Source: Branchiostoma floridae (taxonomy: Eukaryota; Chordata; Leptocardii; Amphioxiformes; Branchiostomatidae). Taken from it: 25,631 nucleotides of DNA. The stretch's first letter is position 1, and each line of letters opens with the position of its first letter. The notes beneath the pieces are model-generated. The model was not told where the DNA came from. It searched no databases and saw nothing but the letters and a program-made list of their open reading frames with translations. The stretch lies in the NCBI RefSeq assembly GCF_000003815.2, contig NC_049992.1:919393-945023 (forward strand), in the 5' to 3' direction. Below, in pieces: positions 1 through 11,600 of this stretch. Both the position numbers and the translations under genes were made by a program.

Positions 1-42
1 TTTTCAATGGCACAAAACTTTGTTGTTGACTTTTTTTGGCAG

Positions 43-614
43 TGTCTTGTCCTGAAGGTTACGCAAAGTTCCGTGGAATCTGCTACAAGGCCTTCAACAC
101 AGTGAAGACCTTCAGCGGAGCGGCCGCAGCCTGTGGTGAAGACGGCGGCACCCTCGCCATGCCCCGAGACGCTGAGACCAACGCCTACCTGATCTCCTTG
201 TACAAGTCCGTGAGCGCCAAGAGAGCCTTCTGGTTCGGCCTGCACGATCGGCGCGTAGAGGGAAGCTTTGAGTGGGTGGATGGTTCTGCACTTGGGGCGT
301 ACACCTTCTGGGCTCCGCGACAACCGAACAACACTTGGGGCAAGCAACATTGCGTTAGTTACAACTCAAGCTCGAAAGACAAGTGGAACGACGGCCAATG
401 CGACATTGCGCATCGCTTCATATGCCAGGCTGTCCCAGGTACTGGCTCTTACCGTCCCATTTCCTGACACATTTCCATCTTTTAAACATGCCACAAGTAT
501 TCATCGAACTAAGCACGTTAGACCATCGACGCTCTTGTTAAAAACCATGTCAAAACACATCACTCCACATCTCATCCCTGTCATTTCTGTTCATGTTTTT
601 CAGGACGTCCGTAG
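43..614 (+). CDS. C-type lectin domain protein, last two exons (5' end outside window)
   Basis: Seen: an exon at 43-438 follows a T-rich tract and AG. It encodes a complete long-form C-type lectin domain (about 132 codons) with paired cysteines (SCPEGY, GICYKAF, AACGEDGG, HCVSYN, GQCDIA, FICQ), a WFGLHD core and a WND calcium-site motif. The exon begins and ends in phase 1. Its donor (cag/gtactgg) pairs with an acceptor at 601-603, giving a tiny terminal exon (604-614) that ends the protein ...CQAVPGRP with TAG. If unspliced, the frame would instead stop at 465-467. Known: such domains are usually secreted or on the cell surface and bind glycans or proteins. The ligand triplet is QPN rather than EPN (mannose type) or QPD (galactose type), so sugar preference cannot be read. 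Inference: one of the expanded lectin genes of an invertebrate chordate. The signal peptide and start are not in the window. Confidence 0.85.
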
Positions 615-742
615 GCGACAGGCGGAACTCTCACCACCACTGTCCAGCGGCTCTCCGGCCATCCACAGCAAAACTGACCAGCAAAACGTGAAACCTGTGG
701 TCATAGCAACAGAGAAAATCAGCACGTTGTTTTCTGCACCTG

Positions 743-748
743 ATTAAA
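743..748 (+). promoter_or_regulatory. Candidate poly(A) signal ATTAAA for the lectin gene
   Basis: An ATTAAA hexamer lies 129 bases after the inferred TAG and before the SINE. An AATAAA at 1426-1431 is the alternative and would place the SINE inside the 3' UTR. Sequence alone cannot decide between them. Confidence 0.4.
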
Positions 749-837
749 AGTCAAATAGAAACTAATAGAAGAAAAGTGAATGGGCACGAAAGCAATGGAT
801 CACGTACTGTACAATGGTAGTCACTTCAGCTTTTAAT

Positions 838-1092
838 AATCATCTGGTGTATTTTGCCAGCCAGTAGGTACCCAAAGTATGAGTAATGAGGCTGTTTAAC
901 GTGGTCGAGGCACCTCCTCGAGCACGGGACCCCCGTTTTACGTCCCTCCCGGAAGACGATTTCGTGGAAAACTTCGTGAGGCTACAGCAATCCGGACGTC
1001 CTTGGTTGGTCCCCCATCCAAGCACTGTCCGGACCGTCGCGTTGCTTAACTTCCGAGATCGAGGGATCGGGTGTACCAACGCGCCAAAGTGA
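838..1092 (-). mobile_element. 5S-rRNA-headed SINE (SINE3-like) with Meta-type core
   Basis: Seen: read on the minus strand, about 1080-1010 is clearly 5S rRNA-like. It contains CGATCTCGGAAGTTAAGC, then a GGTCCGG...AGTGCTTGGATGGG block and GGACCAACCAAGG, matching the order and spacing of the internal promoter region of 5S rRNA. The 3' body (about 965-885) contains GACGTAAAACGGGGGTCCCG and then CCACGTTAAACAGCC. This is the same core found in the tRNA-headed SINE at 16176-16575. Known: SINE3 elements derive from 5S rRNA, and several marine-animal SINEs share a conserved central domain. Both ends are approximate and no target duplication was found. It is not a functional 5S gene because the 5' third is divergent. 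Confidence 0.75.
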
Positions 1093-1440
1093 GAGAATTT
1101 ACAGATCTTATCGAATTCCTTTATGTCAACACTCTAGAAAGGGGATATCTGCTAATTTGACCGCATCAAGTCTGTTGCCTGTTTCTTGCACGTTTCGTAC
1201 AAACACTATTTACACAATAGACAGACTTCCTTCTGTCGTAGTAAACGGCCGAAAAAAGCACCATGCCGGAACTGTTAGTACTCATTGATGGAATTTCCTT
1301 TGTAACAAGCCTAAACCAAGTTGTAGAGGTTTTCTTGCTGTTCGCAAATGTTTGTAGACTGTGCTCATTTGAGCCTGGACCACTAAAGAAACCACATTGG
1401 TGAAACCGGTCTGTGTGACAGACTGAATAAAAGTTGTAAA
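1093..1440. other. Intergenic stretch between lectin gene and microsatellite
   Basis: No exon or repeat recognised. It holds the AATAAA at 1426-1431, which could be a distal lectin poly(A) signal. Confidence 0.3.
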
Positions 1441-1535
1441 CGGGAATTATATGGCTCCGGCTGTCTTACTAAGGGGTGACTGTAGTGAGAAAGATGTGAG
1501 ATACGTATATAACGTTATGTATGTATATAACGTTA

Positions 1536-1710
<175 letters not shown>

Positions 1711-1949
1711 ATATATAAGGAATGCTACGAAAATATAACAGAGAGTGCAGATCACAGAATAATTATGTTTGTTACCACTTGTGTTGCCAACACCAATGAC
1801 GTTATAAGCTGTCAAATTTTTCCATCGTGATTTTCTACGCAATCTATGTAGCATATAGCGAAAAATAAGACAAAAGCTGGCCAATCCGAAAATGTCGCAA
1901 CTTCATCTCCCAACATCTGCTTGGTTTTGCTTCCGAAGCAGGTTTTAAA

Positions 1950-1999
1950 TTTTCGCGCCATTTTTTGTTACGCTGACCTCTGACCCGAGCAAGATGGCG
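1950..1999 (+). promoter_or_regulatory. Probable TTI1 core promoter sites (E2F, DR1, YY1)
   Basis: Within 200 bases upstream of the TTI1 ATG lie three sites. TTTTCGCGCC (1950-1959) fits E2F. TGACCTCTGACC (about 1975-1986) is a direct repeat of nuclear-receptor half sites spaced by one base. AAGATGGCG (1991-1999) fits YY1, which in TATA-less housekeeping promoters often lies at the start of the transcript. No TATA box was seen. The sites are seen; their use is inferred. Confidence 0.45.
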
Positions 2000-2140
2000 T
2001 CGTGTGGACAAAAAGAAGCACGTTGTCCACTTTCGTCTGCGACTTTTGCATTTTCCCGTTCTTTTTGACAGTTTCCAGTCTTCTTACGGCTCAAAGTAAC
2101 TCTTGATAAAGCCAAGTAAAGCTAACGCCTCAGGAAAAGT

Positions 2141-2331
2141 ATGACGGAGTCAACGAAGGAAGCGTTTCGCCGTCTTAGACCGTGTTGTGTTCAACTGACG
2201 AAACAGCAGACGGTGCAGAACGTCTCGGAGTTGAGGAAACTTCTTGAAGAAACCGCGGAGGAGGATGTTCAGCAGCTGCAGGAGTACGCGCTGTTTCCTC
2301 TCAGGATCGTCCTCAAACAGAAACAGCGACT
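2141..2331 (+). CDS. TTI1: TTI1 exon 1 (start codon)
   Basis: Encodes the N terminus, including [17 protein letters not shown] and [12 protein letters not shown], which align with the N-terminal block of vertebrate TTI1. It ends in phase 2 (CT/gtgagt) and joins exon 2 to complete a Leu codon. Confidence 0.92.
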
Positions 2332-2626
2332 GTGAGTTTGTCTTGGTTTATGTGCGTGTGTTACGTGCGTGTGTGCGTGTGTTACGTGCGTGTGTGTGTG
2401 TGTGAGTGTGTGTGTATGTAACGTTACATGTATGTGAGTGTGTGCGTGTGTGAGTGTGTGTGTATGTATGTGTGTGTCTGTGTGTGTGTCTGTGTGTGTG
2501 TGTGAGTGTGTGTGTGTGTGTGTGCGTGTGTGAGTGTGTGTGTGTGTGCGTGTGTGTGTGTGTGTATGTATGTGAGTGTGTGTCTGTGTGTGTGTGTCTG
2601 TGTGTGTGTACAGTGTGTGTGTGTGT

Positions 2627-2667
<41 letters not shown>

Positions 2668-5600
2668 CGCGCGTGTGTGTGTATGTGTTATTAGCATGAA
2701 AGTTCATCTGTGTTGGTAAATGACATTGTGGAAAAACTAAACTTTACTTAACCAACACTAAGATTAATTGGGACTTACCCCAAATTTTCAGCCGACTCCG
2801 TCAGCCTTGTTCACGGAATGGACCCGTCTGCTGTAACTTCCGGACGTGACGTCAGGGACAAACGACTGCAGCAGAGGGTCGTAGATGCCAGATAACCTGT
2901 GACAACCTGGGACATTAAGTTCACTTTTGAACAACAGCAGAACAACTCCTTAGCTTTTTTGGACACTCTTACAGTTATAAAAGAGGACGGCTCGCTGCAG
3001 ATCAGAATTTACAGAAAGAAAACCCACACTGATCAGTACTTGAACTTTTCTTCAAACTAGGGGTCATTCGCACCCTGTTCCATCGGGCAGAGACCATTAT
3101 CACTGATCCCCAGGACAAAGAGGAGGAGAAGGATCACGTGATCCAGTCCCTAAAACGGTGTGGTTACCCCGATTGGGCCATCGAAAAGGCCACTACACCT
3201 AAGCCACCCCAGTCAGTACAAACTACGAAAACCACCTCTTCCAAACCTAACAAGGGGTTAGTGGTCTTGCCGTATTCTAAGGGTATTTCTGAAGCACTAC
3301 GTAGGACCTTCGGGAAATATGGAATAAAGACCTGCTTCAAACCGACCCAGACTCTAAGAAAATTACTTGTATCACCGAAAGACAAAACACCTAGGGAGAG
3401 CAAATGTAGAGTAGTCTACCATATACGTTGCCAAGGTAATACAAACAAAGGTCAGTGCAAGGAATCGTATATCGGAGAAACAGAGCGCGCATTAAAAACG
3501 AGATTCCTGGAACACCAGCGACCAAGTTCTGTGGGCTCGGAAGTGTCCAAACATATACACATTGAGTCGCCAGGACACTCAGTTTCTCTTGAAAAAGTCA
3601 AAATCCTTGACTCAGAGCCGGAGTTCTTTGCAAGAGGAATAAAGGAGGCTGTGTACATTCGTGCCCACTGTCCATCACTAAACAGAGACGGGGGGCGACA
3701 CAGGTTATCTGGCATCTACGACCCTCTGCTGCAGTCGTTTGTCCCTGACGTCACGTCCGGAAGTTACAGCAGACGGGTCCATTCCGTGAACAAGGCTGAC
3801 GGAGTCGGCTGAAAATTTGGGGTAAGTCCCAATTAATCTTAGTGTTGGTTAAGTAAAGTTTAGTTTTTCCACGTGTGTGTATGTGTGTTAGTGTGTGTGT
3901 GTCTGTGTGTGTGTGCGTGCGTGTATGAGTGTGTGTGCGTGTCCGTGTGTGTGTGTGTGTTTGTGCATGTGCTTGTGCGTGCGTGTGCGTGTACATGTGT
4001 GTGTGTGTGTGATAATTTGCGCAGTGTGTGTTTACGTATGAGTGTGTGCATGTGTTTGTATGCATGGATTTCTGAATTAAAAAAAGCTAGCTAAAAAGTA
4101 AGATAATTATAAGTCTTAGCATACAAAGTTTAACAAACCCAGACACAAGAGACTGACCCAGGCTGTATGTGCTGGAGTGCATGACCCATGTATTTCAGCA
4201 CACCCACGTTCAGACCATAACCCACTATGTACTTCCACTGTTGTTTCCAGACACAAGAGACTAACCCAGGCTGTGCTGGAGTGCATGACCCACGTGTTCC
4301 AGCACACCCACGTTCAAACTATAACACACTGTGGCCTTCCACTGTTGTTCCAGACATGAGAGGCTAACCCAGGCTGTGCTTGAGTGCATCACCCACGTGT
4401 TCCAGCACACCCACGTTCAAACTATAACACACTGTGGCCTTCCACTGTTGTTCCAGACATGAGAGGCTAACCCAGGCTGTGCTGGAGTGCATGACCCACG
4501 TGTTCCAACACACCCACGTTCAGATTATAACCCACTATGTACTTCCACTGTTGTTTCCAGGCATGAGAGACTAACCCAGGCTGTGCTGGAGTGCATGACC
4601 CACGTGTTTCAGCACACCCAGGTTCACCACTGGGACATGTTAGAGGACACCTTCACCCAGCTCTGCGTCCTTCTCAGTTCACCCAGCAACAATGGACAAG
4701 GTATGGATGTTCATCCAAGGTCATGGCACCTAATCTCCAAGCAGATGTTGGGGAGAGGATTGTAATGTTCTACAAAAAATGAGGACTGTTCAACCTATTT
4801 GACAACAACTCAACCCTAACATTTGCTTCAAAATTGAATAATCTCAGAGCTATTTAGGAAACAGTATAGCATCCTTGTAACAGCACAAAGTTCCCCTTTC
4901 AGGGTTCTCCCCAGAGGGTGGAATAAGGGAGGCCCTCCACTATACTCTCATCCAGCGCCACTATACTATTTTTCAAATTTAGTGTGTTTCTTCCCTATTT
5001 TCTTTGTTAGTTTTGCTAAAATTAATGACAATTCACAGATGTTTGTGCCAAGTGGCATCACTTTTACAGTCTGCAAAAACTTGTGAATGAGCAATGATCA
5101 AAACAATAGTCATTTTGCCACTTCACAACAAAGGAATCACAACAATATATTATACTTGTAGTATTTGAAACCCTCTGTCATTGCAAAATGAACCCATTTT
5201 CATGAAAGCGCAGCGCGTTGGTGCGGGTTATTTTTGCCAGCCCCTCCACTATACTAAAAAATTCTGGGGAGAACCCTGCCTTTTCATCCCTGTGCATGTT
5301 AGTGTTTTGGGTTCTTTTATGTGCAGATTTTTGATATGCCTAAAATTGAGGATAATGCCTAAAGCCTGCTGGCTGTATGTAAGCTATCCAATGGATGATG
5401 TGACTCTTTCCAGTCATGTCCAAACCTTTGAAATTATCCAGCACTGACATCTTGCAGGGTTCTAGCCAGGATTTTATTTTAGCGTAGTGGGAATGACATG
5501 GTAGCGAAGGGACTAATCAGGAGATTGGTGTGAAAGGGGGGTCTTGGTCCTTCCACAGTGAGATTTGAAGATGTAGAGTTAAAAGTTAGGATTTTGGGGT

Positions 5601-8600
5601 CAGTATTGAGTGGCATATCATCATTTTTCATTGTTCAGACATTGATTAGTCATTGTTGAACAAGCAAATGACTGCAAAGCACCACTACACTAGTTAAGAA
5701 TTAGCATAGTGGCCCTTATTTTAGCGTAGGGGTCACAAATTTTAGCGTAGTGGCCCACTACGCTAAAATGCACTAGCTAGAACCCTGTCTTGAAGCTTGA
5801 TGCAACTTACAAATTTATCTTTATCAGTGTGTAATGTGATGTCTCTGTTATGTTATGTGTTAATGACATGTGCAAACTTCATGCTCTTTCCGTACGTACC
5901 CAGTTGCTGATCTGAGCGAGGAAGTGAAGCTGGCCGTCGTCACAACATTGAAGAGTCTTCTATTGGCTGCAGACTCCAGGTCAGTAGGTCACAGTCATGG
6001 GTGAATACATGTGGACATCCATAGAATACAAATGCAAATCGTATGGGCTTGTTTGTGTTGTTAACCATGATTGTTTTTTGACAGACATGTGAGGGCTGAA
6101 CTTGGGTGCCAAATATTAGCACCGAATGGCAGCTGCTCCAGACCCTTGCAATTTAGCCCCTCTTATTATTAGCTGATTGCAATTCAGCCACTGGCTGCAT
6201 AGAGTGACTACTGTAAATGCAGAAATGTTCGCGGTGGTTTAATGTTCGTGGTTTTTGCAGTGGCATCTTCACCACGAACTTAAAACCACCGTGATCATTT
6301 ATCCATGGCAGTAAGAGACTACAGAGCATGGTGCTACCGCGAAATTAAAACCACCGTGAAAAGTCATTTTTCCTGCTACCGCAAAATTAAATCCCCACAA
6401 ACTTAAAAACTTAAATGCATTTACAGTACACTCGTTCTCATTGAAATGTCGAAAATGGCCTTTTTTTGGTCGAAAAATAAATCGGCTTTATTTTCAGTGA
6501 AAACTACCTGGTTGTTTAGGAAAATTCCTCTTTTAACCATAGCCAAAAAATGGCAACTTATTATTTTCGGTCCCATTGGTAATACATTACAGGGCAGGTA
6601 ACAAACGTTACCGGTAACGTTTGTTACAACAGTAGACTTTACCCTGTTTTCTTCTAAAGGACTTACCTTATTGACGACATCATTTAGGTATACGTGGATG
6701 TCCCAAGGGACATTTGAAAAGTGGATACCTTGTTTACACCAAGTTAAATAGAAAGCTTAGACAGTATTGAACAATGGTAACGTTTGTTATAGTCATTTCT
6801 GTACATTTCAACATTCTGTTAAGCAAGGTGGGATACAAATAACAGTCAACAACCCTTTCTTGTTTCTTTAGGAAGCCAGAAAAACTGTGCAGCGTCACAA
6901 AAACGGTCATTTCTAGTCTTATACGTGGATAATAAAACCGTGGCAACCATCGTACTCGTGGTGGTAACGTTTGTTACAGAATCTGGCGACAGGCATAAAC
7001 CACCTCACACAGCCTCCAAGATCAGTGACAGGAGCGATCTGACGTGATCGGGCAGAGGGCCTTGGTAGCTGGTTTCACCTGCCGAACAATTATTCTGGGA
7101 ACTGAATTGTTACATTTTTGGCTACTATTTGAATTCTTCGTTTCTTCTCAGGCGACAGCCATTTTTTAGGGTGTGAAATCCGATCCGTGGCTATAATAAC
7201 CGTCTAAGCCATCAACCAATACGAATGTTGTTGTGCATCTTTTGTAAAACATTACAGGGGTTATGGAAAAATGAAGGAACCAGTGATGTTGTCTATAATT
7301 TTCTCCATATCAAGCCGTAAAGTCAGGCGACAGCATTTCGACATTTAAATGAGAACGAGCCAGTATTGTCTGCTTGCCCAACAGAAATAAGGCGGTGAAA
7401 TTTGCCATCTTAGAATTTATTTTTTACATTATCTTATGCAATATTCTTTTCTCACACCAGCCTCCTGGTGAGCCTGTACTCGGTAAAATACCTGCCTCTG
7501 ATTGGCCACGCTGTGTCCGTTCTGCTGGCCCTCGCAGAGCAGGAGGGTGCCAGGAAACTGCGGTTGGAGACCATGGAATGCCTGATGGTTCTAGCAGGCT
7601 GTCACTCTGGTGAGAGCCCATGTAAACGAACTGGCCAAGTTAACGATGATACAATGTATGTCAGTTGTCAGATATTGAAGAAAGAAGAATTATTCTGAGC
7701 TTGGAGATCAGCAATAATCTGAGGGAAAATTTATACACTCATAAACATAATCAGTTTCAGGGTGTGAATATAGCCGGATGCAAATTTTCCTCCTGGTCGT
7801 TCCACTCATCTTAATCATGCTTACGTTTGGGCTCATGTACGGTGTGTTTATATAGTGTCTACCTTCAAGACCCCAGATCAAATTGGCATATAGGAAAATT
7901 TAAAAAGATGTATTGCATGGATGGATGGATGGATGAATGTGCGATTGAGTGAGTGAATGAATGTAGAATGAACAAATATTGTACACGTGTCTTACAGATG
8001 TCTGTTTGCTGGAAGAAGAGAATGGTTGGATCCATTATTCTCTTGTGTTTTAACTTTCATGTAGGTTGTGAACACCTCACCCCCAGTCTGGAGAGGCAGA
8101 TAGCCGACAGCTTTGCTTCCTTCCTACCTGGGATTACGATGACCCTCTGTAGGGTCATCATGGGAGATGCCAAACAGGGACATGCTGTCACTGTGGTAAG
8201 TCTGAAGTGAGAAACTTTCTCTCTGAGCATATGTTTTTTTATAATTTGCAACAAATGGTGAGTTAGTCTTCTTGTGGTGAGAAGTGTTGTTTCTTAAAGT
8301 TTGTAGCCGCAATTCAGTCTATTCTTATTGAAAACTTAAAATGTACCATAGGGAAACTGTGAAGAGTTGTACTAACTTGTAGTTTAATCTTTATTGGAAC
8401 AGAATAAGTTACCATACAACCCAGAAGATGCACTATTTGAAAACTGTGCCTATTTTTTTGTATTTTGGTCTCCTTGTAGATGTATAGGTCATGTAGAGAT
8501 TACCAGTCTTCAAACATCATTGACTTCCGCATACATAATACACTGTGCACTGACATAGACGAGCTTTTATGTTTGATTAAAACATTATACTGTCTCTTCT

Positions 8601-11600
8601 CTATCTAAACTTATTTTGAAAATGTCTTCTATTAAACCACAGTGTGCAACAGAAGCATGGTCCAGCATTGTTACCATGGTGATGAGTGACAGCTCAGTGG
8701 GCGACAGCCAATCACAACAAAGCATGGAGTCATGTGACGTCAGTGAGAGGCTGAGGTCACTACAGGTCAGAAGAACGGAGGACTGGTGCAATAGTACTGC
8801 AGACAAACTCAAGGTATTTTTTAAAATCATTCCTTTTATTATTTTTTATAATTGTGGTTTTACTAACATTGTCTAATACCAGATCAGGCAAGAACAAGAA
8901 GTCTGTTATGCCTTCAAATATCAGAGTCAACAACCAAAGATGGAGTACGACATTGTACATTGTTTCTTCAAGACTGTTGCACACTAAAAGTGTTACAACA
9001 TGAAGTTAGAATGAAAGAATGAACCACACAATCATAAGTCACAGATTGCGGATAAAGTTTTTAGGCCTTATCATCATCATGGTGGCCTTCAGTGAGTAGT
9101 ATGTACCTTTCCAGTAACGCCAGAGAACACCCGTCCCTGTGCCATAACCATGGTAGTCCTCTGGCTGGTAGTAGGCTGCGTTGAGGGCAGAGTGAGCACA
9201 TCTGACATACCACCAGCCTCCTGAAAACTTCTGAGCACAGTGACCACTACTCCACACATCATTGTCCCTATCCCTAGCACTGAATTTCATACCATTATGG
9301 ACAGCCAAAGAGTCCCCAGCATCCCCACTGTACCCCCCAATATTGAGTGTATAATCTGTACTCTCATCACCAATGCTGAAGGTACCATATTTAGCATGGA
9401 CTAAGTTACCTTCCCAGTCTCCTAACTCCACATATAGCTCATAGCTATTCTGGGATGTTAAGTTGTGTATCTTATCCAGTCCAAGCCAGTGTTCCCCCTC
9501 GACCCTCCCAAACCCATCTTTATAATCTGCCCATTTTCTGTCAAAGTTGAGTCTCCCTTCGAACCTCCTCTGTATGACAGTCCAGCCCCCACCATCTGTA
9601 GTCATGTCACAGAACACGTCAAAGTGGTCGGTGTTAGACTCAGGTTTGACAGGGAAGACTCCATCCTGTACTGTGTTGGTCCAGTAGAGTAGAGGGTAGA
9701 GCACTGAGCAGTCAGCAAAGTTCGCAGCGCCAGGGGGAGGGTTGTTCTTCATGGCTGCTACATCCACGTCGTGTTTCAAATGTTCATCTGTAAATACATT
9801 CAATACTTGAGACTACATCTATATATCAATTGCATCTTTGCTGCATTTGACTTTGATGATTTGCTTCACCCCAACTTTGCCTAAATGTGAACAAGAAAGC
9901 TTTGGAAAAAAGCTGGCCAGGCATATTTTGAAAAAAAAAGAAGCCTGGATGTTAACAAAATCACATGAAAACAGAGTGGTTAGATATCAAGCAAAGTCTT
10001 GAATTGGTCTATTTTCTGTCAAAAGTCAAATTATCATGGGATTTGTTGAACAGGAAAAAACACTTTGTTAGAACTAGAAGCGTGGTTCAAACCCACAAAA
10101 TCACAGACTGCAACCTGGACGCAGCGCCTGAACGGGCATCCTGACTTGATAACATAATAATTATGTAAAAAACATTATCTACCACCCCCCCCCCACCCCC
10201 CCAACTTTTCCCTAATTAATGTTAACGTGCATGATTCTGCTGTGTAGGGTAAGACCACCACATTTTTTCAAACATGGTAAATTCAAGAAGCATTCCGGTA
10301 GGTTATGCACATTTCACTATAGATAAATTATCAAGGTGGTGAAGACAATCTTGCGGAAGCCTCAATAAGCTAAATGATGGTTTTAGATGTGGCATTGCTA
10401 TTGTTCTTCAGGTAAAGCTATTATGTTAAGGTTACTGGTATATATTATTGTGTACAAAATAGTGTAAATACCTTGAGCATCCTGTGTTTGAGGAATCTCA
10501 GCAGAATAGGTGCCCCCACCAGCCACCAGCAAGATGGCAGTCACCAGGCTGAAGGTCTGAGTCTGTAAGGATATACATGTACAGTACCAAATGGTTAGAA
10601 TTCAGGGTTATTTCATCAACTCCAGGACTAAGGCATTCTCTATGTAGTCATTTCCTTTATATTAAGTTAGCACAAGATTACATTTGTAGCTACTCAAACA
10701 AGGCCAGAGCCAGAGATCTAGAAGGGTCAAAGTAACTAAAAATTGTACATGATTTTTAACAAAGAATATCTTACAATGTAAATGTCTTTTTCCTGCCTTG
10801 CTTCCCCCTGCATGATGAACAGTCATGGGACTTACCTAGGCTTTTGAGAAATTTGTGTTGTCCATCTTGTACCAAATGAAGCTGACCACAGTGTTTGGGC
10901 AAGAATGTCAGTCTTAGCAAGGCCAAAATGCACCACCAAGATTGTTTGCCCCCTTTTAGATGTATCTTTAAATATTCAATTGTATACGTATGAATTGAAT
11001 GTAGTTTTGGGCATAAGTGTTTCTTGAAACAAGACTTAGCAACCAGCAAAACTTTTTCATTCCCCTGTATCGTACTTCCTAAGTCTCTTTCATGGATCTG
11101 GATTCATGTACTAGTAAGGAAATAGAGTAAGGGCTTACCTTAACCATGGTGGCAAATCTGTGATTTCTCCACACCAGAGTGAGTTCTTGTTTCTTCTGAA
11201 GAGAGAAGTCAAACCTCCGGCTTTTTGTACCGTTTCTCCCGTCTTATCAGCTGGGAATATCTGCTGATGATGTAATACTGGTAATGGGTGTTAAAAACCT
11301 AGTTGTGCAAAACATGTTTGGAAGTTTGTAGATTTTTAGTTCTTGAAGCTTTTACATTGTTTTACTCTCTGCTAAATTGTGTCCATCAGAATATGTCTGT
11401 CTCCATGTGGGTAAGTTCCCTGCTTTGATCAGTGAGGAATGTTAACAGCAGCGGTGACTGTGAGGTCTTTTTGTGTGCATTTTTTATCTCATCTGTACAA
11501 GGCATGAAAATGTCATCAAGGCACTTTTGGTAAAAACTCAACATTATACTAAGTACTGTAAAATAATATTATGCACAAACTGTATACCCTAAAATAATCC

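Noticed and set aside
1010-1080. A functional 5S rRNA gene
   Set aside because: Only part of the 5S matches, and it is fused to a SINE body.
840-1092. Small overlapping ORFs on both strands
   Set aside because: They coincide with the 5S-headed SINE, so they are not protein genes.
5181-5447. 88-residue + strand ORF
   Set aside because: Starts inside a MITE and runs into intron; no homology recognised.
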